NCBI RefSeq assembly: GCF_029227915.1
Contig: NC_079886.1
Coordinates: 23,104,501 to 23,164,500, forward strand
Reading direction: 5' to 3'
Source: Hydractinia symbiolongicarpus
Taxonomy: Eukaryota; Cnidaria; Hydrozoa; Anthoathecata; Hydractiniidae
Length of the DNA: 60,000 bases
Shown: in pieces, positions 1 to 14,855 of the stretch
Position numbering within the stretch: the first letter of the stretch is position 1
How the letters are laid out: every line of letters begins with the position of its first letter
Position numbers and translations under genes: made by a program
The notes under the pieces: generated by a model
Databases searched by the model: none
The model's input: the letters and a program-made list of their open reading frames with translations, nothing else
What the model was told of the DNA's origin: nothing

Positions 1-1025
1 GAGACTAATGGACTAATTTTTTCATCATTTTATCTCGAATTTACTTGTCGTAAACGATTTTGCTCAAACATGCTACAATCCCGCCTGGTTTGAAACCATC
101 AATTCTGTTACGGAAAGTCAGTTTCAGTAGCACAGACTGGTCGACTAATACAATCCTACTATTTTTTTCATCATTTTATCTCGAATTTACTTGTCGTAAA
201 CGATTTTGCTCAAACATGCTACAATCCCGCCCGGTTTGAAACCATCAATTCTGTTACGGAAAGTCAGTTTCAGTAGTAGAGACTGGTAGACTAATACAAT
301 CCTACTATTTTTTTCATCATTTTATCTCGTATTTACATGTCGTAAACGATTTTGGTCGAACATGTTACAATATCGCCCCGTTTATAACCGTCAATCCTAT
401 TTCGAAAAGTCAGTTTCAGTAGTACAGACTAGTGGACTAATACAGTCCTGCTATTTTTTTCATTATTATATCTCGTTTTTACTTGTCGTAAACGATTTTG
501 GTCAAACATGCTACAATCCCGCTGCTATTTTTATTCATCATTTTATCTCGTATTTACTTGTCGTAAGCGATTTTTTTCATACATGTAACAACCCCGCCTG
601 GTTTGAAACCATCAATCTTATTATGGAAAGTCAGTTTCAGTAGTAGAGACTAATGGACTAATATAATCCTGCTATTTTTTTATCATTTTATCTCGTATAT
701 ACTTGTCGTAAGTGATTTTGGTCAAACATGTAACAATCTCGCCCGGTTTGAAACCATCAATCCTGTTACGAAAAGTCAGTTTCTGCTGAACTAGTCAACT
801 AATACAATCCTACTACTTCTTTCAACATTTTATCTCATATTTACTTGTCTTAAACGATTTTTGTCAATCAATGCTACAATCCCGACCGGTGGAACACCAT
901 CAATCCTATTACAAAAAACTTGTCTCAGTGATACAAACTAGAATAATGTATAATGTTAATAGTTCTTTCAACACTTTGTCTTTTATTTACGATAAACGAT
1001 ATTGGTCGTAAACATGATATATAAT
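1..1025. repeat. 146-bp satellite array (right end)
   Basis: The anchor TTACTTGTCG (or a close variant) recurs at about 41, 187, 333, 479, 554, 699, 841 and 987. Spacing is 146 bp three times, then 75 bp (a unit missing about half its length), 145, 142 and 146. Units also share an ATCCCGCCTGGTTTGAAACC-like block and GTCAGTTTCAGTAG. Units decay to the right, so this is an array edge; it continues off the left side. The short ORF at 362-643 only reads through it. Confidence 0.9.
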
Positions 1026-4000
1026 GCTGTAAAAACAAACATGAATGCGAGTTGCTGTGGTCAGGAAATACACTATCCTGTGAAAGTGTTTTGGGCATTG
1101 TTGGTTCCCAACAGCATAACAGTTTCAATATCTATGTTTTGGTTTAGTTAAATTAAGTAGTAAGTAATAAAAAAGATTCACACGACAACGCACCCGCCAT
1201 ACCAGGACCTGTAGCGTTTTCTGATATGACAATGAAACGCTACAGGCCCTGAAAAAAATTGCTTCCTGTCTCTTGTATCATTCCCTTTGATTTTACGACT
1301 ATTATGTAAAATAATACTTTCACCATCAATTCCGGGATCAATGAAACCAAACCACGCAGTTAATATTTCAATACTTGGCATGCCTGCATAACGTAGTTAG
1401 TATACTTCTTCTTAATAAGGTCTTCTGCTCCTGTATTATTGTCCTTAGTATTACTATCAACAATGTCAAAATCGATTTCAGAAATATTACTAGCATTGTT
1501 TTCAGGTTCAACGGACAATTTACATGATTTTCTTGGTGATAAACGCTACATTGGAGCTTTTCGGAGCCTTTCCTATTGAAAATTGTTTTCTTAAGCGAGA
1601 ACAAAATTTTTGCTCCCCTTGTCTCGTTTTCATGTGATTACGTAATCTTTTTATGAAAGTATTATTTCTGCTCATGTTCGTATATTTGACAAGAGAATAA
1701 CGGAGAGTCGTATGACACTCAAATCTAGTAATGACGTAAACGGCAAACCTCATTATAAAGGAACCTCGAAGAAAAGAAGAGTTGAAGTTGAAAATAAATT
1801 TCGTTCTACTTCAGTTATTTGCAAACTTTATACAAATCTCGTTTCAGGCATTATTAATCTTGTATAGAATGACCACTTTAATACTGTTGTTCCGCGGCAG
1901 ACAATTAACTTGTTTTAACGGCTTGTTTAATTATGTGTCCTCTTTTATAAACAGTTATTAAAAATTATCTTTTCTTCTAAGTTTATGGAAATGATATACA
2001 AAATGTACCTTAAACAGGTTTAAACAGGTCTAAAAATGCATGAAATTAGAGAAAGGTGCATTTCCCAAAGATGGATATCCTGTTTCGTTAATTAAAACTA
2101 CAGTGGAAAAATTTATTGAATTGATATTTTTACCGATATCATTAGCAGAGTCTGTGTCTGTACCACCCAGTTTACTTTTGTTACTCAATACAAAATAGAG
2201 TATTCCCCTCTTTTCCCAATTTATTCATTTGTTATAAGCTAAATCAATGAAATGTTTTACTGCGAAGGTGCAAATTAATGCAAGCGTGATTTTATTCCGT
2301 AGGTGGTTCTACTAACTTAAATAAATGCCAATTAAACAATGCAGCTTTTTTTCCCAGGCTTTTTAACATTGAACCATCAGATCGTTGACGTCTAAAAGGA
2401 CATTTTCCGCCAATCTAGAGGTGTAAACTTTCAAAATGGCCGCTATATAAGGCGAAATTCATATGTAATTTTCTATTTAAGTCCCCTCCCCTCAATAATA
2501 AAATTGTGGTTATGGCACTTTAATTTTAAAAAAATAACTACGTTAAATAGAGATTACTACTGCTAATACTTTTAATCTAAAACACTTTTCTGCATAATTT
2601 TAGTTATTTAGTTATATGAATATTTTTTTCTTTTTACGACGCCCGTAAGCCTTGCGACAGTTTTAAGTCTCAAAAATAGTAACTTCGTCGTAGTCGTTAA
2701 ATCAGTGCCTTTAATTTTAAAATAATATGAAAAATAGCGCTAAATTTCATAACTTGATGACTATTTAAAGTTATGTTTCGTTAATTTTATGTTACAAGGT
2801 AACATACACTAATACTACAGCGCTCTTCCTTGTTGCGCAACATAATTGAAGTGCTCAACGCTCAAAGTCCGGAAGACATTACACCTGCAGACGCCCCACT
2901 GGATGTGCAGAATATCTGTCCTTAAGTCTAACCAACATATGTGAACGATTTACCTGCAACTAAACAGTCAGTCAACTTGCCGTTAAAGGCTGGGTAAAAC
3001 ATTTCGATGTGGTTTAAAGTTTCGATGCACTATAATAATACCAATACCCGTATATTATTTATGCGCTAGAAAAATGTTATGCTGTATACAGTTGAAAAGA
3101 AATATATAAAGGACGGTATAACCTGTGAATTTCCGTATTTTTTTAGAAACAAGGTGTTGATAAATAGAAAACCTCATTATAATCGCACATATGATAGTAG
3201 TAATAACACCCGTTCAAATAAATTGCATTCCATCATACTAACAAGTGAGCATGAATGCACGAAATAACAATGCGAAAAATATGTACGATATGCTGACAAA
3301 AAATGTCCTACAATGCATGCTTTCATGAAGACATGTTTTTAGTTGAAACATCATAAACATATAGCTATCTGCTTTAATAAAAATATGTTAAGGTAAAACT
3401 AACGCAGCAGTTAATTCTTTAGGTTCCCTGTGAAAATCTTGATAATGTTCCGACCTGTAGGCTGAGCATTTAGTATAGGTAGGTTGGTCATTGTCTATAG
3501 TGTTGCACCGTGTCTATAATGTTTTCACAAGTCCATTACAAATAAAAGCACAGGTTTTTGCTACATGTCAGACCTTATATCCACCTTGTATTACACACCA
3601 GCTTGAGGGCCTTGCAAAGGTAAATCATGTCGTATTTTGGGAATGTCTTATACAAAAAATCAATTGATATTAAATATCTTGATATATTGAACAGCTTGAT
3701 GATAAATCATTTTAAAAAAACACATTTATTATCATTAGAGTGAAATCAGCTTCAGGTTTTACAAAATAACTTCATACCAATTAGCCTCCATGACCATTTC
3801 ACTGTCAGCGGTATAAAAAAACATAATTTGCCCTGTAACTTTGGCAAAAATTAAAATGATGAATTAAAACATGGTATTATGTTTTGGACTTGTTTGGTGC
3901 AATAGACAAGATTTTCTTCCAACTATTGTCATAGTAGCCGAATTCCCGAAGTGACCCATTCCTCAAGAAAACGATAAACTGTTTTTGGCTGCATATTAAT

Positions 4001-6883
4001 TTTGAAAAAGCCTCACGTACAAAAACATGAAGCGTTTCTCATTATTGAAATCAGCCATATATAGTCTAACAAAACATGTCCTATGTTTAAGATCGAATGA
4101 TTTAACCAGTTCGGAGAAATTGCATGTGTTTTTTCAGGCTTGACGCAGAATATTTAAGTTCATGGCATTAAAATATGGTTAAATACAGTTAAAGGCTGAA
4201 ATACGCGATCCTTTTAAATGGAAAATAAGATTCTTGTATTTTGAAAAAAATTATATGCATTTTTATCCGTCATTTCAAAATAAAACATGGATAGAAACTT
4301 TGTAGTCACCTCACAATTAACCTCAGATTTAGTTACATATGGCTACAGATAAAAATATTTAAAAGAAATGTGTCACATCCAGTAATACAGAAAATAGCTT
4401 GTCGGGTGTATTTGTGAGCAGCCCATCTGTGATATACCTAAGACACCGAGTATTTTAATTTCCAGACATTTTTAATTGTAACATATTGTAAACAGAGCGA
4501 AAATTAAATCTAGATTTTCTGCACACTCGGGCGAACGATGGGCAGTCGCGGTTGTTGTTTAAACTAACGAATCAAAAAGCACAAAATTACAAAACCATGG
4601 AAATAAAAACTTGTCGGCTGCATGTGGGAACAAATATCGGAAGGGTTAAAAAATTTGGAAATTTTTTCGGGCAACTTACCTTTTGACCACGGTGAAAGGT
4701 TAAACTGGATACCTTAGTTAATAATTTCTAGTATTAGAAAAAATTCGTGCTAATTAGAAATCGTCAGAAACCAGTGATATCGTTATGACGTACATTGATG
4801 GCGTCGCAATGACGCTTAAAGCAACCTTTAGAAAGCACCTGGAAATGTTGTCTAACCCTGTAGCCCATTTAAGTTTGAGTTCCTTTCGATGACTTTTCAC
4901 TCCAGTCTTAGCGACTGTGTAAAATGTAAAGTCTGTCGCTGTGGACTAGGTTTTCAGTGTTTTTTGTTTCGTTATGTAAGTTCGGGAGGGTGAATGATAT
5001 ATGCTTCAATCAACTCCAAAATTTTGTAAAATATTTACAGAAATCTGTATCACTGAGAGGTCAATAGTAAACGTGGTTGGTTGATTGCTAGTTCTGAGCT
5101 GTGTCCGAAAAATCCCCTGTTTTCTAGAAATGAACGAAGTTATATGCGTTTTCTTTCTGATCTTTTCAACTCATTTCTATTAAAGTTTTGTTGTCGTGTG
5201 TAGGCATCCAGTTCCGACAGTTTATTTGATTTACGGTCCGTGTACATAAGCTGATCTCGGGTTTTCATTTTCGTTTCACATCTTTGTCTAGGCAAGGTCA
5301 TGTGTTCTTCTTGACACATCTCTTTAAAGGAAAAAGGAAAAAAGAGCGTGTCGATTGAACACATCTGCTAAAACATTTTTCAGATAATTCAAGGTTGTCG
5401 AGCTTGAATTAAGAAGTTGCAATTGACATTTATGTTACTACTGATGCTAGTTACATTGTTGGTTAAAACAATATCAATCAGTGTTTTGGTTGTTGAATAA
5501 ATGCGTATTTTAATAATTGTTTAAAGTCTTTAATTTCAAAATTGTCTTTCATTCTTAGATGATCACTATTTTGTAGATAATCAGTGATATATTCACGAAC
5601 ATCGTGGTTTCGTCAATATCTTCCTTTTTAACAATTATCATTTAAGGTGAGATAGTTGCTAAAAAGTTTTTAATAGATGTTCAGAAGAATTCGGAGGCCT
5701 GCAAATGATACAAGAAGTAAAAGATTTCGATCTTCTTGGTAGATTGCCTTAATTGTCCTGAAGACATGCCTGCCTATAAAATTTATTCTGTTTCTGATGT
5801 ACATTTCTACTGTCGTTTTGAAACAAAATAATGTTGAGATCGGTTATACTGTTTTATTCGAGAAAGGTACTGACAAAGTAAATACGTCGAAATTTTTTAT
5901 TAGTAAGCAAATCCATAACTTTACCATATTGTCGTTACAATCCACGAATACTTTGATAAAACAGTTTTAAGCCCTTTTTCAATCAAAAATCTTTAATTTT
6001 GTCTCGTGTTATCCCAGGATGCGTTCCTGTGAATCCGTAAACAAGTACAAAAGTAAACACATACATTGTTTTGATGCTCTCAAAACAGGGTTTGTTAAAC
6101 ACATTTCCATAATTTAAAGATTTTGGAAGTCTATGCTAATACTAACGTCATGAAGTTACCGAAATAAAGTTTATTTAACCATGAAATTCCAATAAGTAAT
6201 AGTGATTACTTAAGAAAGATTGGAACGACCGCTAATATGTCTTTCTGAACCGCCTTTTCAGCTCATCTCATCCGTTATTCACAGACATATGACATGTTAT
6301 ATAGCTTCAGGTTGCTCTATCTTATAATATCTATAGTAATTCCTCCCATTTAACCTCTAAGCTGTTTTAACAAAGCTTAAATCACTATTAAAAACGTTTT
6401 AATTCATTGAGTTTGAGAATTTTTAAATTTCGGTTGCGTTCTACTACCACCTAATATTACCACTAATTATGATAACCACTAATTATTATTTCAGAATAAT
6501 ACGTGACAGTGGAAATTTCTTGACATCGGTTGGGTGGAAACACCTTTAAAAGTGACAGCTAAGGAGGTTTTTTACACTACTGTTATGATACAAAAAGATT
6601 TTTAGCAAAAATTTTGTCCAAACGTAAAAATAGTCATGTAAAAAAGTGGCTTGTTTTGGGTGAAATTTTCTTGAATTTTTCAGCTAATCACCATTTAGGG
6701 AGAAAAATAAGTGACAAATACATTTAAAGTTACTGAGAAGAACAAAATACTACAAAAAAAAGTAAACAATGACAAAAAAAACCGACGCGTGAGGCAGCTA
6801 GCGACAAATTTAATTATCGCACGATTGGTAACAAAACAGCCCGATGGTGCATTTTATAATAATAATAATAATAATAATAATAA
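1026..6883. other. Intergenic, no gene recognised
   Basis: AT-rich sequence with only short unconvincing ORFs. I found no run of exons with matching splice phases and no protein family on either strand. It contains one copy of a dispersed repeat (2360-2515) and ends in a short (AAT)n run at about 6856-6883, into which the first Helitron is inserted. Confidence 0.6.
2360..2515. repeat. Dispersed repeat, copy 1
   Basis: Resembles 21492-21650 in order and spacing: CATTGAACCAT, then GACGTCT/GATGTCT, CATTTTC, GCCAATCTAGAG, TCCCCTCC, and CAATA followed by AAAATTGTGGTTA. The middle differs by substitutions and indels. No coding potential or clear termini seen. Confidence 0.7.
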
Positions 6884-7641
6884 TCTATATAATAATACGC
6901 CAGTTCTGTGTGTCTGTAACAGGCAAAGTGGATATGTTCATTTTCCTTTGATCTTACCGAAAATTTCTTTGAAGTAACCGCAAAATGCATGTCTAAAATG
7001 TTAAATTTTCTGACGTTACGGCGCGACGTCAATAACACTACTTTAACGTCAATATCCTATATTAAATTAATGAATCCGTTACAGTGCACTTAAAATTTTG
7101 AGGCCAAATAACTTGGAAACGAGGTGCTGACGTCAATGATTTTTCACCGCGTGGGTAACTAGGGACCACCTGGAACCAATTTGGGTAAGTTACCCAAACC
7201 TGGGTCCCCGAATTCGTTTCGGAATGGACGGGTTGATGACGTCATCACAAAACCTACAAACCCCAATATCTCTGCAACCGTTTGTCAAAAGTTCATGTTC
7301 CTATACATTTTCTTGATCAGCATTCCAAGATCTATACGATGAATGCAACGGGTGTACGAATTTGTAAAGAAACATTTTTTGCAACTTTTGGTAGGGACTT
7401 TGCTGACGTCAGCAAAATTTTTACACCCTTATATCTCCTTAGGCGATTGTCAAAAACATACGATACTATACATTATTTTGATCAGCGTTTTAACCTCTAC
7501 ACATTACAGACAACAAATGACTAAATTTCACCAATTTTCTTTTTGTTTATGCACTGCTGACATCAGCAAAAGGTCTAAAATAACGAATTTTTACATTGTC
7601 CTCCTGCCTAAGTGGATTTCTCCACGGGCCTTATCGACTAG
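6884..7641 (+). mobile_element. Non-autonomous Helitron, copy 1
   Basis: The 5' end reads TCTATATAATAATACGCCAG and the 3' end is CTAG followed by host T, as expected for A|T insertion. A hairpin (GTGGA, loop TTTC, TCCAC) at 7612-7625 sits 12 nt before CTAG, the classical Helitron 3' signature. The left flank is (AAT)n. The body has several GACGTC motifs but no Rep/helicase ORF, so it cannot move by itself. The next copy starts directly at 7642. Confidence 0.8.
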
Positions 7642-8680
<1,039 letters not shown>

Positions 8681-8698
8681 TATTCCTAATTCATTTTC

Positions 8699-8845
8699 GG
8701 ATAGCCGCACGACCGTTTAGGATAGCCGCACAACCGACAGGATAGCCGCACAACCGTACAGGATAGCCGCACAACCATACAGGATAGCCGCACAACCACT
8801 TAGGATAGCCGCACAACCACTTAGGATAGCCGCACAACCACTTCG
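8699..8845. repeat. 21-bp minisatellite
   Basis: Seven copies of GGATAGCCGCACAACCA plus 3-4 variable bases, starting at 8699, 8720, 8740, 8761, 8782, 8803 and 8824. As 21 is a multiple of 3, the minus strand is open with a seven-residue repeat (82-aa ORF 8691-8939), which I treat as incidental. The core recurs at 20361-20977 and 25352-25368. Confidence 0.93.
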
Positions 8846-9132
8846 GCAGCCGTGACATTATCATGCTTTCATTAAAAAAATGGCTACCAAGCGGATGCCA
8901 TGCGATGACTCTGGCCAGTGTATTCGAAAAGTTTAACAACTGTAGCTAACCATTTGTTTAATGTTCAACGGAAGCTGTTGTATTTAAACTTTTAAAGAAA
9001 TAAGGGTTACTAATTTTTAATCACAGATTACACTTCTGTAGCTTTAATCTTCTGTTAAGTATTTGCAGCTGTGATGGGAAGATCTGTCTTGGATATATGC
9101 AAAATATCAAATGTCTTCTGCTGATAATTTAT

Positions 9133-9442
9133 GATAGCTAGCTAGCTGGCTAGCTAACTATATATATTTATAGATTTATTTTTTTCTTGAACTTTATTGA
9201 AAGTAGCTAGGTAGCTAGCTAGCTAGCTATAGCTACATATACAATAATATAGCTAGCTATAGCTAGCTGTAACAGTTTGATTATAGTTGCAGAATTATAA
9301 GTTATTCCTTACCACGAACTTATTTCTGAAGCTGAAAATTATTGCTGTAAAAATTTTGAGATTTCTTGATCAGGAAATCTTTCTGAAAGTTTTTTTGATT
9401 AAACACGAAAATGAATGCGGGCTAGCTAGCTAGCTAGCTATT
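9133..9442. repeat. Scattered GCTA palindromic simple repeat
   Basis: Four clusters of (AGCT/GCTA)n, at about 9133-9160, 9205-9237, 9250-9272 and 9420-9442, each self-complementary and separated by unique AT-rich DNA. A related run lies at about 31875-31920. Confidence 0.85.
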
Positions 9443-11940
9443 TAAGGGCTGAAAATTAAGAGCTGAACTCTCATGATAATTGCATGCAAAATGCTTGTAA
9501 AATTTTAAAAACATTAGCAAATTTTTTTGATTATTTCAGTATTTCGGGGACCATGCACTATTGCTGCAGAAACCATAAAAGCTAAAACTTTTTCCTTTTT
9601 AAATAGTATTTTTTTCTCTATATAAAATAATATCCACTTCTGTACGGGTTAGCAAATAAAAAAAGGTGTGTGTGTGTGTATCAGTATACTTGATATCAGT
9701 ATATATTTGATTAGTTTGGCCAAACTCTCTTGTTATCCATTATATATAAATTAAAATGGATAAATAAATATGGCACAGCTAATAATAAACAAAGTGGAAA
9801 AAGTAATCTTTCCCTGATGCTTCTGTATATAGCTAGCTGAAAATTTTAAAAATATTTTGAGCATTCTATGCGCAAAGTGCTCAAGATAAAGTTTTTATGC
9901 GCAACAACTTATGAATAAAGTTAAAATGAATCTTCCTAAATTTGAAGTATCAAAATGAAGTATAATGTAACAGGTATATATACCTGAAATTGATCTATGT
10001 TTAGATTATTTTTTAAATTTTTCGTTATTTTTATAACTTCCAGGTGTCAACTTGACTCTAGTTCATTTGTGGTTTATTTTTCTAAGATTTTAAGTTACAA
10101 AAGAGCCCGTAATGTATATGTAAAGTATATTTTTTTACTGTATATACTTCGGTGTTATGTTTGGTGTGGTAAAGTAAAAATTTTTTATCTGAAAATTGAC
10201 AAAAGTATTCTTGGGCAGTTGATATGTACATTTAAGATGTAATAACCAATATTTATAGGCATTGATGTGGACTAGATATATGACATTTAGACAAGATGGT
10301 AGACAGAGACACAGGACATAACATAAAAAAATATGGAAATATTTAATGTAAAGATGACACGATAACATATAGAAATGTAGGCTAGTGATGGCCAGGCAGC
10401 CTCTCGAAATTAACTTTTTTTTATCATATCCACTGAAAAAAATTCAAGCTATGTTCTATAACTATTATTTAATCTTGTTTTTACTGACACAGCGTTGTTA
10501 AAGTGTGCAGTGAAAGTAAATTTTGTGTTTGGGTGGATATTTTTATGTTGATGACAAAGCTCAATCTTTTTGTTAAAGTTTAAACTTAGGAAAAATAAAA
10601 ACGATGACGTTAAACTTGGAATGGTGTGTTTTAAAATCGTGTGACGATATTCCCCCAAAATATTTATTATATATATACCTATCATTATAATTATCGAGTT
10701 CTTTAATTTAGGCATTTTAAGAGAAACCGTATTAATTTCAACCAAATGTTTACATCAAGATCAATTAAAATAAGCTAAGTATATATGGTTTTAATAAAAT
10801 TTGTTAACAGATTTGCTTCAACCCCACTCCCTACCCCTTTCACATAAATGTTTCGAATTAAGAAACATTTTTTGTCACTTTTCTCCAACTCTGGGGCATC
10901 TTAATACCTTGAATATTGTAAATATACATAAAGTCATTGTTAGGGATTTTGTGTTTGCCATTATTGGTGATGCAGCAGAGATTTGAGGAATATTTAGGGT
11001 TGGACGAGATGCTCGATAATAAGAACAAATCCTGTTTATCGTTTTTATTTCATAAATTTTTGGAGTCCAGTAAGCCACAATTTTTTAAAGCTTTTCGCAA
11101 AATAATATAATGTACATTTAAGGTAATGCTATCGCTCCAAAACATTTTTTACTGTGAACCTGACAAAAATGTTTTGTTGAGAAAGAATATAACTACTTAA
11201 ACATTACAATATATATAATCCCTAATCCCTAAAACACGAGTATTTCGACTGGAATGGATTCTTTTGTTTTTATACATAGTATGGTATTTGACTTTATTTG
11301 AGAGCTCTCAATTTAGTAGTATTGAAAATATAAATAACAATGATGTGAGGAACATGTAAAGATATGTAATAATTAAATAGAGAAATTACTCATTTTTTAA
11401 ATCATATGGAGTTTGGGTTATATACAGTTAACATAAAGTGTGACCTTATTATGTAAAGAGCTATGATTTCAAACCTGTTCAAGAACTAAATATGCTTTAT
11501 AATGTTTTATAGTTTTAGACTGACACAAAAATTATCAGTAGTAGGGAAGCTTTCAACAACAACATGCTGAAGGTTAGACAAAAAAGTCACAAATAGGTTG
11601 ATTGTCATTGAAATTAAGTATGGGAACTGGACAAAATACAATTACTGTAGGTAAGCAAATTTTTATACAACAAACTTGGAATGTACTGTACATAAAATCA
11701 TACACATTCTTTATATAAGATATCTTAATTAATATATCTTTCCTGCACTCTGCAATTCTTTTAATGAAAGATGATAATTGATTTTTTTATCATAATAATG
11801 TCATTATAACTGCCAAAAATACCTGATTTATGTTTTTTATCCTGTTTTGTTAACAATTTAGGCAACTGTCAACCTTAAAGTTTCTTGTGTTTCTAATAAA
11901 AAATGTGTCTTTATAATCCTGATCATTTGTCCAAAAAGTG
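9443..11940. other. Intergenic, nothing recognised
   Basis: AT-rich, with short (GT)n at about 9666-9678. ORFs of 60-98 codons overlap each other on both strands, resemble no family and lack supporting splice or start context. Confidence 0.55.
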
Positions 11941-11949
11941 ACACACTTT

Positions 11950-14560
11950 TTTGATAGCCATTTTTGTTTCCAACTCCCTCTGGTAATCGATACATGATTT
12001 TATCTGAAAAATTAGTGATTCTTTGTTGCCTCTTTCATTGATAATCCATACATTATATTATTAAATAAATTGCGGTGATTGTGTATTTACCACTTTCGTT
12101 TCCACCCCCTCTCATAATCCATACATCAATTTATCAAAGAGATTACAGTGATTCTTTTTTGCTACTTTAGTTTTTAACTCCTTCTATGATTCTGTGATTC
12201 TCTATTTACAGTTCTGGTTTATACTTTTTATTATTAATATTTATCAAAGATATGACAGTGATTCTCCATGTAGGATGTAATTTTTTTTCTAGAAAATTGT
12301 GATACACTGGATTAGCATTGGTTCAGACTTTGGCGGCTTGTTTACGACAGCACAAAATTAACGATAGTACAGAGAAGCACACATAATTCATATATGGAGT
12401 GCTGCATTGTTACAGTAATGTGTTCAAGTTGGATGAAAATGACACTGTTGATTAGTGCTCTGTAATTAACCCTAATATTAATTGGAATAATATATATTCT
12501 TCTTTTTTTACTAATTTTCTTACTTTCCTAAACAACGGTAAACTTGAACTCGCTTTGGCCTAATGTTCAAATAAACGGGGTCTTGATGTATTAGAGTTAA
12601 GGATCTGATCTATAAGCAACCAGAGTCAAGCATTAGTAGAATATTGCTTAATTTTTAGCGCAAGTGTTAATAACCTATTCGACCCGGATTCCGCCTTATG
12701 CATGACTTTTGATAGGTTTATACAAAATAAATAAAATTTAGCACACTTTTTTTACGTCATATAAGAAAAAGAGGGCGACAAATTTTACTCTGTCAGGATT
12801 TTTACTGTGATGTCACCGGAAGCTGGAAATTTGTCCAAAATACAACTATCTGTCTAAAAATCAATTACTAAGTTTTAAGGCGAATTTTTACATTATATTT
12901 GAAGTTTCCGACAGCCAAATTAACATTTTTTTGTTTTTTACGCAAAATAGCCTGAAAATCTGTTTTAATAATAACCAATAGCAGCAACAAATTTAAGAAA
13001 CTAATAAACATCCTTCGATTATGAAAAAGGCTCGCATTTAAAATAAACGCCTCTCTCAAACGTACGCTAATTAACAAAACGCATTACTACTGCCTGTCTG
13101 CGAGGTCTGGCCGGGTTCGTCAGGGATTTCTAAATCGCGCTCGAAATCTTTAAGCTACAATTAAAAAAAGTGCAATATATTTTTATCGACTTTGCTGCGA
13201 CTAATAAATTCCTGTACCTCACTTGCAAGATTGCCAGGTTTTTCAATATTCAATCCTAAGCTATTACAAACTTGTTCCTAGATCCTTTTGCTAACGTAGC
13301 GTTATATCGAAATGACAAAGGGTACAGGGATCAAAGATAAAGATATCTTACAGTTTTAAATTGAATACACTGGTGACATCTTTTTGTTTTAAGTATTTAA
13401 CAAAACGTAACACCTGTTATGCATTTCGCCTTAACCATTCGCACTTTCGTTCCGACAAATGAATGTAGCGTAGAGAAGAAGACGTATAACTGTGCCCTTT
13501 AATTGTTTCACTTTTATGCGATTTAATTGGGATTTATATTTGAGAGTAAAAATAACGAATTGGATCACTGATTTGGAAAACGATTTTTTGTACACAAGAT
13601 TTAAAGTTAAATAGAAGAATTTTGGTTAGGATACAGCTTGATAAAGGTATTGGTAATTATGCATTTTAAAACGAAAACTGTCTTTCCTCCATATACTATA
13701 CTAGTATTGAAGTCACTCTCTGATAATAAACACTCTGGACCATCATAAGAAAAAAGGCGCCAGGGACTAAAAGCTGGATTACGTATAGATAAAACATTGG
13801 ATAACCGACGATGATTCTCTTTTTACCACTTTTGTTCCCATTTCTCCGGGATAATCCATACACCATTTATAAGGAAATTACGGTGATTTTTATTTTACCT
13901 CTTGTTTCCAACACTCTCTAATAATCCATATCGTAATGTTTCGAATAAACGCCCAGGGTGTTTATTAAATTTTGTGAGTGAGAGCTTAGTATTTTTTTTA
14001 ATTACGGATGAAAGGAAAGACGCCAGGAATTACGACAAATATTCGATAAGCCTTTACAAAAGAGATGTTCTTATTGGACATATGTATGTTACCATTTTAA
14101 AAATAAAAGTTGGACTAGTTAGTAGTATTAACTAGTTTCTGAGGTTTTTAAAAATGAACTTGCTAAGAGGAAAAAACGTTTCCTACGGCAAAGTTAAAGT
14201 TGAGAAAAAAGTGTACATAGATAATTTCCTATTACGAATAAAGAGGCAAGAGAGTTTTCCTTTTGGTTTGAATAAATGCTCCCGCTGGATGTGCGCTATC
14301 CAGCGGGTTGTCTATTAAAGGCAGCTTTTAAATTAAAAAGATAAAAAGATGGGGGCGTTTAGACAAGAGGGGCGTTTCATGAAAACAGCGATTATTTAAA
14401 CCATTAACACATTTTTTGAAAGATTACAGTGATCCTCCATTTATCAGTTTCATCTGCAACCGCCTTATATGCACTATTCTATCTAAGATAGTACAAAGAT
14501 TCTCAATTTAACACTTTTATTCCAGCTTTCTCGACTGACCCCAAGATTGAACCAGAATAC
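11950..14560. repeat. Degenerate interspersed repeat family
   Basis: Blocks at about 11950-12290, 13800-13930 and 14400-14560 share a consensus of roughly 90-110 bp: GATTACAGTGATTCTC, TTTACCACTTTCGTTTCCA, CTCTCATAATCCATACATC and ATTTATCAAAGA. Copies are diverged and partly in tandem. They are mixed with GGGCGCTT-type units (next entry), suggesting decayed copies of one or two elements. No coding potential. Confidence 0.6.
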
Positions 14561-14775
14561 CGTAATGATCCAAACAAGCGCCCTGGGTGCTTATTAAATT
14601 TTTAGATATTTTGGGCGCTTAATCGAGGGAGGGCTTAAAAACGCTGGGCGCTTTCATCAGGTGGGCGCTTATTCGAGGGGGCGCTTAGTAAGTGCTGGGT
14701 GCTTATTGAACTTTGAGGAAATTACCTGGGCGCTTATTCGAGGGGCGCTTAATAAATACTGGGCGCTTATTCGGA
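14555..14775. repeat. GGGCGCTTATTCGAGG repeat cluster
   Basis: At least eight degenerate copies of GGGCGCTTATTCGAGG or GCTGGGYGCTTATT occur in about 220 bp just upstream of the Dbf4-recombinase gene. Related pieces lie at 13930-13965, 14270-14380 and, inverted, at about 32588-32635. It may lie in that gene's promoter or 5' UTR, but no regulatory role can be shown. Confidence 0.7.
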
Positions 14776-14855
14776 TCTTTACGGTGTTTAATTTTTATTA
14801 TGTACAACTGGTTATTTTTTGCTACTTTTTTAATTTCACAATAGGTTTGAAAGTA

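Noticed and set aside
362-643. 93-codon ORF at the left end
   Set aside because: Lies wholly in the 146-bp satellite and repeats with it.
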